Source of the DNA: Polytrichum commune
Taxonomy: Eukaryota; Streptophyta; Polytrichopsida; Polytrichales; Polytrichaceae
Direction of reading: 5' to 3'
Assembly (NCBI GenBank): GCA_950295325.1
Contig: OX485805.1
Coordinates: 3,846,501-3,910,500 of the forward strand
DNA length: 64,000 bases
Of the stretch, positions 49,867 to 61,463 are shown one piece after another. Below the pieces are notes generated by a model that saw only the letters and a list, made by a program, of their open reading frames with translations, ran no database searches and was not told the origin of the DNA. Within the stretch, counting starts at the first letter, position 1, and each line of letters opens with the position of its first letter. The position numbers were made by a program, and so were the translations under genes.

Positions 49867-50335
49867 GCATGGCAATAAGGACATGGGGCAAGATGCTTAA
49901 TTGATGTCATTTTCCACCCATGCGTGTTTGTCCATTAGTACAAATTGATCACATGATTGTGCACCGTTTAAACATCATGCCCCTATATTGATGGTTTTGG
50001 GTCATGTGCACTAGTTTAACTTTGAACCCTCATAACTTTTGATCAAGGTTAGTTTTGGCCTTCAATTGGGGACCCCATCAGTGGCCCATCCTCCCCCTCT
50101 CTCGAGTCTCTCTCGCATTTTGAAGGGGAAGAGCACTAAACCAACACCTAAATTCTTGCATGGCAATAAATATAAAGACAAGATGCTTTACTTGTGTCAT
50201 TTTCACTCGTGCATGCTTGTCCATAAGTACATATTGATTCTAAAATCGTCCCTGACCGCCTTAATATCATGCTCATATGTTGATGGTTTTGAGTCATCTA
50301 CCAATTAAACATTGACCCTTAAAATGTGTGACAAG
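49867..50335 (+). repeat. tandem duplication, about 180-bp unit, offset 291
   Basis: Units 49867-50045 and 50158-50335 share GCATGGCAATAA, AAGATGCTT.A.TTG.TGTCATTTTC, TTGTCCAT.AGTACA and TTGATGGTTTTG.GTCAT in order. Each unit is followed by CT-rich sequence and a CGCATTTTGA/GCGTTTTAGA-like motif, so the real unit may be about 290 bases and include the microsatellite seed. Confidence 0.75.
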
Positions 50336-50339
50336 GCTT

Positions 50340-50342
<3 letters not shown>

Positions 50343-50417
<75 letters not shown>
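50343..50417. repeat. (CT)n microsatellite
   Basis: About 37 uninterrupted CT dinucleotides. Open frames across it are artefacts of the repeat. Confidence 0.98.
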
Positions 50418-50420
<3 letters not shown>

Positions 50421-51211
50421 GTGCGTTTTAGAGTGGCCCATGCTTAGTCCAGTCATGTGTTGTGTACAATATTTGGGTTTTAGATTGCATCGGGTGGTGC
50501 ACTTGTCTGTTTGTCCGTCCAAGTGTCCTTTCCCACAAGGACGGCGATACGACGAGGGTGGTTTGGGATTTGTGGGAGCCATGTTAGGGGGTTAGGTAAA
50601 CACTGTTTCCCTATTAAAACTTTGCCACTAATTGATCCCAACTCAATCTCATGGCTTATAATGATGATAATGTTGCTCCTATGGGCATTATCACTTGATT
50701 TCCACACGGGTTGCGTTGGTTTGCCCGTGTTGGTTGTATTTTGAGTTCTTTCTTGCAATTGAATGTTCAATTTGTGCCCCCCCCCCCCAAAAGAAGAAGA
50801 TAATGTTGCTCCTAATGTCATAACTTCTTTCAAAGAGGAATTTTGAACTATGATATAAGCTTAGTGGTTCTCAACACTTTCACCTTCAATTCTTATGAAT
50901 GCTGTGAACTTACATTGGTAGGGTGAAGAAAACATTGAGAATCCCTTATTATTCACCCTTGTTGTTATTATTGCAACATACTTAGACCTTGAAACTAGCA
51001 TTTGAACCCCCAAATCAGTTTGAGTGAAAACACGGTGGAATAAAAGCCTTGGACGAGAAGAGATTTTTGCACATGTATCTACTTCTTATCCATGATCCTT
51101 TGGAATAACTTGACCTCTACAATTTTTAGGGTTAATTTGTTCTAATGTGTCTTACTAATCACTACACTACTCTGGGGTCTTTGAAATGAATTTCGTTCAT
51201 ATACCAATTGA

Positions 51212-51355
51212 TATCATAACATTACTCTGCATGCGGCTCTCGTTCCATGGGCCCTCAATATATTACAGTAGGATGCTTGAAAAGTTACGCAGGGAGACTC
51301 CCAACATCCCACTGTTATATTTGGAGGGCCCATGTCGTAGAGTAATGTTATGATA
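51212..51355. repeat. foldback element, about 144 bp
   Basis: The left arm has TATCATAACATTACTCT, a short unmatched stretch, then CATGGGCCCTC and AATATATTA. The right arm is their reverse complement in mirrored order (TTATATTTGGAGGGCCCATG, then AGAGTAATGTTATGATA). It is probably a small MITE or its remnant. Confidence 0.7.
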
Positions 51356-51734
51356 ATGTAAGATTCTCTGTGGTACATTATTTTTTGAGACACTTTTATT
51401 AGATGAATAGAATGTATCCACATAAATAAATAAATAAAATTGTGTGTCCCAAACTTGTAATGGACATGTCTATACCGGATCCCCTAACATGGGTTCTAAC
51501 CTGCTAGGGTCGATATAAAATTGCAAGGTATGATTGACCTATAACGTAGACAACCCTTATTCAGTTACTATTCTGAATTGAAGACCTATATTCGAGTGCC
51601 ATGTGCTTAGGTATGGCTTCAAGAATGGATACCAAAAAAAATGTGTTTTAAAAAAGATTGGACTACGTGCTCAAATAGTCAACATAATTGGGGGACTCAT
51701 ACATTGACCCGTCAAATGAGCATGAGAATCTTCT

Positions 51735-51905
51735 TATTGATAGTGGATAAGATATTCATATGAACTCCAAAGATTATGAGGAAAGTGGCTACAAAGTCGA
51801 TTTAGATTTGCTAACTAATTTCTTGCACTAAGGCTTGTTTCACATCCTAGTGAACGTGGGCTAGTTGGAAAAAAGTAACCATTTAAGAGCCATCTACCTT
51901 ATGTG
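51735..51905 (+). repeat. dispersed repeat family R1, copy 2
   Basis: Plus-strand counterpart of 1840-2010, in the opposite orientation and about 50 kb away. See the first copy for the shared blocks. Confidence 0.7.
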
Positions 51906-52147
51906 CATTCCGCACAAGGGCTAGGGTTTGAGAATGCACAATTCATCGGTGCAAAAGCTTGGCTGACTGTGAGATACTAGAAGAATGTTCTATTGTAACT
52001 GCTCCAATTAATTTTGGAGAAATCTCTGTGCGTGATTCGAACATCGGATTAATAATAAATCCACAGTGAGAATGACGTGGTTGTAGTAAATTCTTTTTCA
52101 GTCTTCCGAACTTCACTTCTAAATGTATGGGCCTATGTTCAGGGAAA

Positions 52148-52765
52148 ATCGACGGCTAGTTCATTATCAGCCGATGGATTTCCCCTCGTGGCCGGTCCAA
52201 ATTTCCAACCATCGGATGGCCATCCGACTGTAATTTCAATCCTCCGGCAATTAGCCGATGGACCACAAAATGTCCTGGAAATGTAGTCGATTCTTCGTGT
52301 GAGTTACTGGATTTTAGCCGGAAGCATCCAGAGCGCTATTTGTCTGGGGCATCTGATGATGCACTTGAGGAAGTACCCTAAACCTTAAACTTTTTGAATT
52401 ATGCAACCTTTCCATGACCAAATCCAATTGCTTCTATGAAGATTTGGGGGACCCTTGGCCTTCAAGCGGTAAAGGCATTGCTAGGTTCAATTCATGCCAA
52501 GGACATTAACTCTTCAAATTTAAAGTTTTGAACATGCCTTTCTTTCACTTATTCAAGATTTTGTACGAAGAAATGAATTCTAATAACTTTTCATACATTT
52601 TTTAAACAATTAGTGCCGATATGAATTCCATTTAATCGGATATTGGCCAATGAAAATATGAAAATATAGGCAATTGGCCGATTGATTTTACAAAAGACCG
52701 GCTGTTGCCGATGTAAAATGGAAAAAATCCGACCCTTCGTAGCAACTACCGGCAATTAGCCACTA
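52148..52765. repeat. region rich in GCCGAT/ATCGGC motifs
   Basis: AGCCGATGG, CGGATGGCCATCCG, CCGGCAATTAGCC (52248 and again near 52750), TATTGGCCAATG and CAATTGGCCGATT occur in two clusters, about 52148-52265 and 52618-52765. The motifs are partly palindromic and in both orientations. Their origin is unknown; transposon ends or a decayed satellite are possible. Confidence 0.45.
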
Positions 52766-53629
52766 AGGCTTCCAAAACCTCCGAACTTTGGTATGGGCCA
52801 CACGCAGGCACTCAAGTCTACCTTAGCTAGTAAAGTAAGGTTAATAGGTTGACTCGAATGCATGTCAATTGTACGAGAGTCCAAATTTCTCAGATTCTTA
52901 AATCTTTGAAAGTCAAATGCAGAATTTCGGAATCTTGAAACTAAGGTAGAAATACCATAACCCATGAGAATAAGGTGATTCGCATTGAAGATTTGGTCTA
53001 ACAATCATGATATAATTAATTCTCCAAGATAGACGAGAAGGATTCATGAAGAATTAATGCAAGTTGTTTCATATTTTTTTGCCTTATACAAAAAAAATGC
53101 TACAATTTTTCAAAGTGGAAAGTTGTCCAACCCCCTATTCGTTCACTAGATTCTCCCTACACCGAACCTGGTAATCCGCATTTCCATACAGAACATCCCC
53201 TAAATCGGTTACCTTATGAGAACATTAACACTTGACTCCCATTGACTACACTAAGTGTACACGCATTGAAGTTGCCGCCGAGCCATGATCGGTTTTAGAA
53301 ATGGCACTTCTACTAACTTTTGAAAACTAATAATTTCATTAACACCAAAACATAAAGAGTTCTCTAATAAGAAATTAGACAACAATGACGCACGACGTTT
53401 AGCATCAAGGTACTGGTGATACTATATCACCCGTGTACAAGGCAACATACTAGGCAGGAGGCCACTCTCACCCTAACCATGTCCATTCTACACTAGTAAC
53501 CCTAATCATCATTAAGTTCCCAATGATAAGTGAAGTTCCCAAGTAATTCCCGAGTGAAAATGGACGTATATTGGATGTACATAACATAGATGAAAGGAAT
53601 TTTTGCATTAACTGCCTCTTTAATATGAC

Positions 53630-53775
53630 AAAATGGAGATTTTAAATGTCGCATCATCGAGTGTCATAGTCGTATAAAAGAGGGAGTTTTGAACTAAAAA
53701 GTTTGGTCTTGTAAAAATGTGTCGTAATATCGAGGGTGTCGTATAAACGAGTGTCGTATTAATGAGGTTAGACTG
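53630..53775 (-). mobile_element. possible pogo/Tc1-mariner-type terminal fragment
   Basis: On the minus strand, after a TA, the sequence starts CAGTCTAACCTCATTAATAC. It continues with repeats of the form TA(T/A)ACGACAC (CGACACTCGTTTATACGACA, CCTCGATATTACGACAC). CAGT..ACCTC..TATACGA ends next to TA are typical of pogo/Tigger-like elements. The other end was not found. Confidence 0.4.
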
Positions 53776-53805
53776 TAGAGTAAATAGTCCTATTGGTGTG
53801 GGTGG

Positions 53806-54012
53806 AATAAGGTTGAGGCATCCCAATACATGCACATGCATGGTCTGGCTAAGATCCAATAAATTATGTTTACTAAGCGCCCCCATAGACAGCCAACACA
53901 TAAACCTTAGTTCCGTTCGCCTAAAAAATATAGATCTCATCCATGTCGGCATTACATGACCGTAGTGAGCGGTTAAATGAACCTGGTCAACTAAGGATGC
54001 CTCAACCTTATT
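53806..54012. repeat. 18-bp inverted repeat spaced by 171 bases
   Basis: AATAAGGTTGAGGCATCC (53806-53823) and its exact reverse complement GGATGCCTCAACCTTATT (53995-54012). Similar ATTAGTGTGGG motifs next to the right arm and at the window's right end suggest a transposon end. Confidence 0.65.
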
Positions 54013-55360
54013 AGTGTGGGAAACATTAATATTCTAGTTAGGGTGGAACTAATGTGGGTCCAAGACCCTAGGTCTTTGCTAGGTCTTCATGAAGACTTTC
54101 AACCAACACATTGAATATTAGTCATAGGACAAAATATTCACCCACATCAACTTTCTAGAAAGACAATTAACGTGACCCATGCTAATATTCTACTAAAAGT
54201 ATAACATGGGCTCTAAAAAATTACTGTGGCCCACAACATTAGGACTAGTTAGTGTAACTACGAAGTATACTATAGGAATATATTATAATACAATGCAAAT
54301 TTTTTATCAAGCACAAATACATTAAAATGAAACTAAGCTAAACAAACAAAACAATGAAAAAATACACTTAGTCTAGGTTACCAGGAACACTTATGGAAGG
54401 AGACTATTGTTCTATAATTAAACTTTTTATAGAATTAACCTTTTCAAAGGAAATTGTAACCCTAACAACAACCTAAACACACAAGAACCACAAATAGTCA
54501 TTAATCCTAGATCCTCCCTTTGCCAAAGAGCACACATGGAAGAAGAAAAAAGTACGAACTCCGAAACCCTTGATGATTTTTCCTTTACATTCACATATTG
54601 AAGCTAAGACCGCCACAAACACACAAGAACAAAAAAGAAATATTGAAACATCAAACTTGGATATGAGCTATGGTGAGAGAAGAAATACATCAAACGTGGA
54701 GGAGACGATGGCTCCATGAACACATCCTAAAAGAGCAATTGAGCAAGTGCCATTGAGAATAAGAGTGTGATGTTCAACCCCTCCATATACATGTTCATCA
54801 TGCTTGCCAAACTCCTCATGTACCCTAGAACAATTGGTCTTTATCCAATTAGATTTACATCAAGTAGGTAGGTAAGAAGGAAGGAATGAAGGGTACTATA
54901 TGCTCATTAATTAAGAAGATTATCACTCGGGGGCACACTTCCAATTATTTCCAAAAGAGGGTGGAATATAACATAGGGTGGTATTTATTTTTTGAAGTAT
55001 TTTAATTATAACAAGTTATAGTTAACAAAGGATGGTCTTTATACCTAATACATAGGTTACAAAAACTTAGCATGCTAGTTATTAGGTGACTTAAAAAAAC
55101 ACATTTATGTCACATGTGTGAACACATATCCCAACAGACAAATCATAAGCTTGTTGAGATGATTTTTTTGAAAAATGCTAATAAAGGCCAAATTTTTGTA
55201 TAGACGTTAGGGAGACCTCATGCTATTTGCCTAATGAGAATAATATTTATCATGTCATCCAGATAACAATTTATTGATTTCATTCATAAAATTTGATATT
55301 TCATCCATTAAAAGAAAACTTTAGGGAAGGAGGAAATACCTCCCCAAAACCCCTAATGAG
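54013..55360. other. gene-poor interval
   Basis: AT-rich DNA with no coding or RNA feature that I can support. Confidence 0.5.

Positions 55361-55414
<54 letters not shown>
55361..55414. repeat. compound (CT)n(CA)n microsatellite
   Basis: Twelve CT units run directly into about fifteen CA units. Confidence 0.98.
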
Positions 55415-55417
<3 letters not shown>

Positions 55418-58400
55418 GTTGTGTGGTGAACAAGGGTGTGTGAACACAGAGGAGTGTACAAGTTCTGAGTGTGATGTGGTGCCTTAGTTAGACTGTGATT
55501 ACACAAGTGGCACGGTGACGTGGTTAGGCTGTGAGAACTATCTCTTTTTATCCTTTGAAAAGTTGTAAAGATTGCTTGTGGACACTAGTAGGAGTATGTG
55601 CGAAATGAATGAGCTGCACTTCTTCAACCATTGCAAGGCCATTCATTCCCTTAGCAACAACTTGTGGACCTTTTAAACAAACCAACATCCAATGGGATGA
55701 AAAGGTCTAGTTGCAAAATTTTGGCCTTATTGTATTGGTTTTCTAAAGCTAGAGGTTCTTTGAAGTACAAATATGATGCTTTAGACTCTAAGTGGATGCA
55801 TGTCGATTCAATTATATCAACTATGACAATGACATATGAGACATACTTTGAGTGTATGCATTGGACAACAATGATCCTGAGTGTGTAGCAAAATTTTGTT
55901 TATGCTTGAGGTTAAGTTGTTTATGTGTATGCTAGACCTTATTGGTTCATACTTGAATAATTTGTGATGCAATTTTTACACTACATATCATCAATAAATG
56001 TATACAAAAAGAAATTTTCATTGCTATGTTTTTGTGTATTGGAATCTTAAAAAATGCCTTTATTACTTCTAGTCCTACTTTCAAAGTTTTTGATATCTTA
56101 AGATAAATATATGGTTATGGATATAAAAGCTCTAAAAGCTTAAAAATAAGACATTATCCCATCAAAAGGATTTAATTCCAATATTATGTAATTATAGGGT
56201 CCTCAAAATGTATGCCAAAAAAAACAATACTCCCCTAAAAGATGTTGGATATTGCACGTATATGCAACCTTTAACATTAGGTGAGCCTATTGTAACACAA
56301 TATTCAAAATTTTGAGAGTTTTCTAGTGAATTGGGAGTACGTGAAGCAAACTATCAATCCAATAATGAAGTGAAAACCACTGGAGAGTTGTAGAGTTCAA
56401 GTAAAAAAATAGCATTTGATTTCCCGCTGTAAATTACGGAGTGATGTGCTGCCTAAGATTAACCATTTAGGGTGATAGTTCAGGTCGACTCGATCTTATT
56501 TGGCATGTACATTATGGTTGCAAATATAGTATTCTTAGTATTTAGGTTGGCGCAAACTAAATTGACTAACACATTGTCCTCATTTAGGTCGACTCAACCT
56601 AAATGAGTCGATTTCCAGCTCAACATATTCTCATTTTAATGGAAACGACACATCTGAAGTATAATATAATATTTATCAACCTAACATGACTTTAAGGTGT
56701 CCAAATGAACAATATTATTTTGAGAGGATCGCACTCTCCTAAAATTTTGAATATTGTGTTTTGTGAAGAATCATCACTTTGACAATGATAAAGATATACA
56801 TATGAACTCTAAAAAATTATGTAGAAGCAACTATGGTCAATTGGATCCACTAGTCATCACCACATCAAATCCTAGTCTAGAAACATTCCTAATCACATAA
56901 TTAGACCCTTAAATAAGTATGATAAATACATATAAATCCACTTTTGGAGCTTTTGAGGTGTAGGGTTAGTGGTGCTTATTATGTTGCGTTTATGGTGGGA
57001 TGTGCTTGTTGAAGCTTGTCAAAGGAAGATTGCAATGAAGCGGAGGTCCTAGTTGCCTTGTTGTACCTTCTTTGTTTTGTGTTTGTAAATGTTTGGATAA
57101 TGTAGAAAAATCATTTCTAGGTTTTAAAAATTATAAAGGGTTTCATAAAGAGGTTTACAAGCATTGGAAAATATTTACAAAAAAATGACATACGAATTTG
57201 TTATAAAACTAGGGTCAATTCAACACTTAATTATTTACATAGTAGCCACAATAGAATATACAATCAATGCACGTGTATACCATACATAAGGTTGAGGGAA
57301 TTCCCTAGATTTCATATGACACTTTGTATAAAAATGGCCAAGTAAAAAAGACCGCATTTTCCTACCAATATCATACTAGTGCATGAGAGACCCTAAATCT
57401 TAAATGCTAAACACGGTTCATACATGTTCATTCACAAACAATATGTGTCATATAGTCATATGTATAGTCTTCTTTTTGGTCGTGGAAATTTTGTATATAG
57501 GTGGTTCTAATAAGATGTGTTTGAATATTAAAACCTTTACAAACACCCAACCAATCTTAGGGAGGTCACTGGTGAGAATCGTAGAAACAACATGTGATAA
57601 AAAAATAAGGTCTAATGTATTCATTGTAGATAAAGTTTACAAAAAAATACATATAATATAGGGGTTTTAAAACTAATGAAACATATTTACATGTACAATA
57701 GCATCACATATAATGGCCTCTTCTATCTAGTCAATACATGTAGAATAGCGTGAAAACAATTACTAGGGGTAGTGGGTCTAGGGTAGGGTTTGTGCTAGTG
57801 GATGGAAAGAGGTAATTTTCTACTAAAAAAGCTTGGATGGATGACTTTGCAGGCTGGTTGGCTTGAACGTTACTGAACCAACGTATCAAATGTGGAGTTA
57901 ATGTTCTCTACCTACGTGATGGGAGGGAAAATTTCAGCGCATTGTTTGAATTGCAATCTTCTTTCCAATCTTCTTTGGCAGTATAAGTCAAATAGGGTAT
58001 TTTTAAACGATTCCCCCCCCCCAAAATTATAATTATTGATAGGGTGTATTAAAATACAAGCATTTAACTTTATTTTCAAAAACATCATACCTTATAATCT
58101 TTTCTGCAAGGTAAATAGTCCCCCGATAAATAAGTCTTGAGCGCATGTGTATGCAGTAATCTAAGAGGGAGTGACCCCCCCGAGCTACCAATGCATTCAA
58201 CAATTGCACAAAACATTGTCGAAGTCTAGACACCTAATTAACAAAGCTACGAAGACATAAGGGATTGACTCTAGGGGAAAGTGGGACATAAGATGTCGTG
58301 AACGATGACAATAATCTCATTAAGCAGGAATCATACAGATGGTTAGCAACGTTCTCCAATGATTGTAATTAATTAACTTATGTTTGTCCTTGAGGGAACA

Positions 58401-58800
58401 TGGAGTTTATTCTTCTTGATTTGGTAAGTCTTGTATTATGTACATTGATGTACCAATGTACAAATGTGTAAGGATGCTTCAAAATGTAGAGAAAGGACTG
58501 ACCCCCCCACCAACACAAAATGATCAAGATGACATGCATATAGAAGTGTGGTTTTGGTCATTTTGTGTTAGACAATCATGTCATTTGGATAACCCTTTTG
58601 TACTAGTGACCTCCATGCATTGTAATCCACCTAATTAATCTCACAATATCAAGTGTGATAATTAACATGGTCCCACACTAATCCTAAGTGCACATGTTTT
58701 TGAGAAACTTGAATTTAATGTGGTTAACAATTAGTACAAGCATGAGATAAGGTAGGGGTGGCAATTTCCGTGCGGGTCCTAAAGTCGACCCCTATGGTCG
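55415..58800. other. gene-poor interval
   Basis: AT-rich. The only item I can place is a short third copy of repeat family R1 at about 56770-56835 (GATATACATATGAACTCTAA and GCAACTATGGTC). No gene is recognised. Confidence 0.5.
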
Positions 58801-58802
58801 GA

Positions 58803-58861
58803 AGCACCTATCTAGGTGCTTTTACTTGGGTTTACAAAAGCACCTATCAAGGTGCTTTTAT
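58803..58861. repeat. two adjacent perfect hairpins, AAGCACCT..AGGTGCTT
   Basis: AAGCACCTATCTAGGTGCTT and AAAAGCACCTATCAAGGTGCTTTT lie about 14 bases apart, each with a 4-base loop and an 8- to 10-bp perfect stem. Just downstream, GCTGCCAGC is also repeated. No gene is nearby. Confidence 0.8.
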
Positions 58862-59671
58862 CGTTCACAACGCTGCCAGCATTTCATTGGCTGCCAGCGG
58901 TCGGTTTTAGAAATCCACCCTGTGGATATACCACGTACCCTATGTGCGAGTGTTGGTCACTCTACAAGGTTTCCTTTAAAAATTTGTAGGAAATCATAAA
59001 CATGCTGGAAAATTTTGATTTTTTCATAGTTGCTCTTGCACCAGCTTTGCGGAGCGCTCAAAATTTAAAAAAATAATAATTTCAGCATCCCAACTAGGCA
59101 CATCTGAAATTTGGACGGAAATTGGCACCCCCACCTTAAGCACCCACAACTTCGGAAACACATGCGTGTGTGTCCCCTAGAAAATGAAGCCCATGCTCTC
59201 TACAAAGTTTAATAGAATTGAATGAATGTTTCATCACTCTTCTACCACTAATACACGTGTTGTTGTGGTGTGTATGATTGGTGACTTAAGATTCAAACAT
59301 TCACCCCGACGCGAATCGAATCATCATAATCACTTAAAACACATGTATAGACATATGCAATTTCAAAAGGCTGTAATGTTTTTTTCCTCAAATTATATAG
59401 CCTTCAATGTTATTACATATCAAACTTTGGCCGATTTTTTCAATAATAGGATTGATTTGAATGAAAAAAAATAGGTGTGTACATGAACATGTTAAGTAAC
59501 ATCCATACTCTATTTATTCGGGGAATTAAATGATTTTATGTGTGCAATGTGCATCCAATGTGGATGATCACCCAGGTTGGTTCTCTCTCTCTCTATATAT
59601 ATATGTCATAGTCAATGGACGGCGAGAACTGGCCACCAGCTACAGATGAACCGGTTGAGTTTGAGAAACAT

Positions 59672-59687
59672 GGGGGGGGGGGGGGGG
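59672..59687. repeat. poly-G tract
   Basis: Sixteen G in a row, with a short TATATATA tract about 70 bases upstream. Confidence 0.9.
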
Positions 59688-60458
59688 TCACTCTATAGGA
59701 TTTTTGTGCACCACGTGCGGTGGAGTGGTATTTGTTTAGGGGCTATTTACCTCCAAGGCACGAATTAAAAGCTCCATATAATTACCTAATTTTTTAAAAT
59801 GGCCTATCTTTTTACACCCTACCATTACTTATGATGCCCATGTCATTGCAATTTTTTGTAGTCTACATTCCTTTTAGTTTAAAAAAGCTAATTTAAAAGT
59901 GTATGCAATGCAAAAGTGGTGGGAAAAAGCATGGCAACAAAAAATATATAAAGAATACATACCATTGCAAAAACTAAGTACAAAAACTTAAAGTGGGAAT
60001 ACAACAAGAAGGCTTATGATGGATACACAACAAGAGTGAATGTGTGTGTTCACAAACATAACACCCGCTCCGTAAAAATCCTTCATTCAAATTCAATTTA
60101 CATACTAGTAAAGACCAAAACCGTAGTGTACAATACTTACATAGTGTGAAACACACCAAGCTTGGTCATGAACCCTATATGGTTCGTTTTGTCACAAACG
60201 TCCACAATTTTGTGCATCATCAAAGCTACATGAATCTAGATGGAAGAAAAAATTTGCGATGAATATAGAAAACTAATACAAATTACACAAGTTCAAAAAC
60301 ATTTCTAAGATGTTTTGTCACATTGAAGAAAGAAAGAAAGAAAGATGCTAGAGGCCGTGGGACCTGACAATGATGGATTGCGGAAGGGGGACAACAACAA
60401 TTCGACCAATTACCGAATATTAATTTTGTGAATGCTTGTCTTCGTCCACTACATTGGA

Positions 60459-60587
<129 letters not shown>

Positions 60588-60860
60588 AGCGATCAAAGAT
60601 GGAAGTTGGATTGAAGGCAATGTCACAATGATCTCACAAAAAAATCACAAAATAAAGAAAACTGAACAGTTGGGCGAATATGGCAGGGGCAACATGAAAA
60701 TTGCAAAGACTCTAGCATTGAATAAAACATGTACTATGAAGAAGCGGTGGTGGAAATGAAGAAATCTGTTGGAGATGACGATGTTGGAGTAGAGAAGTCA
60801 CCGAAAAATGAGAAGCCTCAGGAAAAATGAAAAATGAGAGGCCACCAAGAGAAGGGAGAG

Positions 60861-60935
60861 AAGCCACCAAGAGGTGTTGGGAAAAGAGTTAGGGTTAGAA
60901 GCCACCAAGAGGTGTCGGGAAGAGAGTTAGGGTTA
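60861..60935. repeat. 38-bp tandem duplication ending in TTAGGGTTAG
   Basis: Two copies of AGCCACCAAGAGGTGT.GGGAA followed by GAGTTAGGGTTAG. The TTAGGGTTAG pieces look telomere-like but are single short motifs, not a telomere array. Confidence 0.85.
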
Positions 60936-61218
60936 GGCTTACAATTTCATCCATCCCTTGTGAGGCATGCATACAAAATTGATTCTACTAAACATACATC
61001 CTAGGATCCTTATTTTCAGCCTCTATATTAATTGTACAAAAAAGGAATGGCCCATATTTTATACCTATCTATCTTACTTGTATCGAGATTGTCTAAATTT
61101 AATGAACCCTTCATTATTTAAAATCCTTTTATGAATTTTATGTCAAACGAATTTGATCCTCCCTACATTATGCCGCATGTCGTTTTTAAACTTGCACTAA
61201 GTGACCCCTCCTCCCGTG
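60936..61218 (-). mobile_element. partial second copy of the hAT-like element at 3152-3648
   Basis: Read on the minus strand from 61218 it starts CACGGGAGGAGGGGTCACTT. It then follows copy 1 for about 270 bases: AAAACGACATGCGGCATAAT, GGGCCATT, AATTAATATAGAGGCTGAAA, AAGGATCCTAG, GGGATGGATGA. The other terminus is missing, replaced by the tandem repeat at 60861-60935. Being in opposite orientation to copy 1, it makes a 58-kb-spaced inverted pair. Confidence 0.8.
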
Positions 61219-61370
61219 TTGAGAAATAGCTGGTTGAAGCTCATCAAGACTTCAAGCATGTTACCGATCATGGAATATACCTCAAAATCAATAAAGAAAA
61301 ATTGAAAGATTACATCAGGTTACCGGTTGGACTTGGAAACACTAGGGTTTTGACCAATAATGTCCAAAAA

Positions 61371-61463
61371 GGATGGGGCGAACCAACTTGTACATTGGTT
61401 CCTTGGAGGGAAGGGTTTAGGCATCCAACAAGGAACAAGTGTTTGGGTTGGTTCGCCCAAATC
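61371..61463. repeat. short foldback, miRNA-precursor-like
   Basis: GGGCGAACCAAC (61376-61387) pairs perfectly with GTTGGTTCGCCC (61447-61458). Further pairing continues inward (TTGGTTCCTTG against the matching arm) with a few mismatches around an 18-base loop. It could be a tiny MITE or a small-RNA hairpin; nothing in the sequence decides. Confidence 0.55.

Noticed and set aside
50319-50595. Open frames across the (CT)n tract
   Set aside because: Repeat artefacts in both directions with no protein features.
60880-60935. TTAGGGTTAG as an interstitial telomere
   Set aside because: Only two short motifs inside a 38-bp duplication. The plant telomere unit would be TTTAGGG in long arrays.
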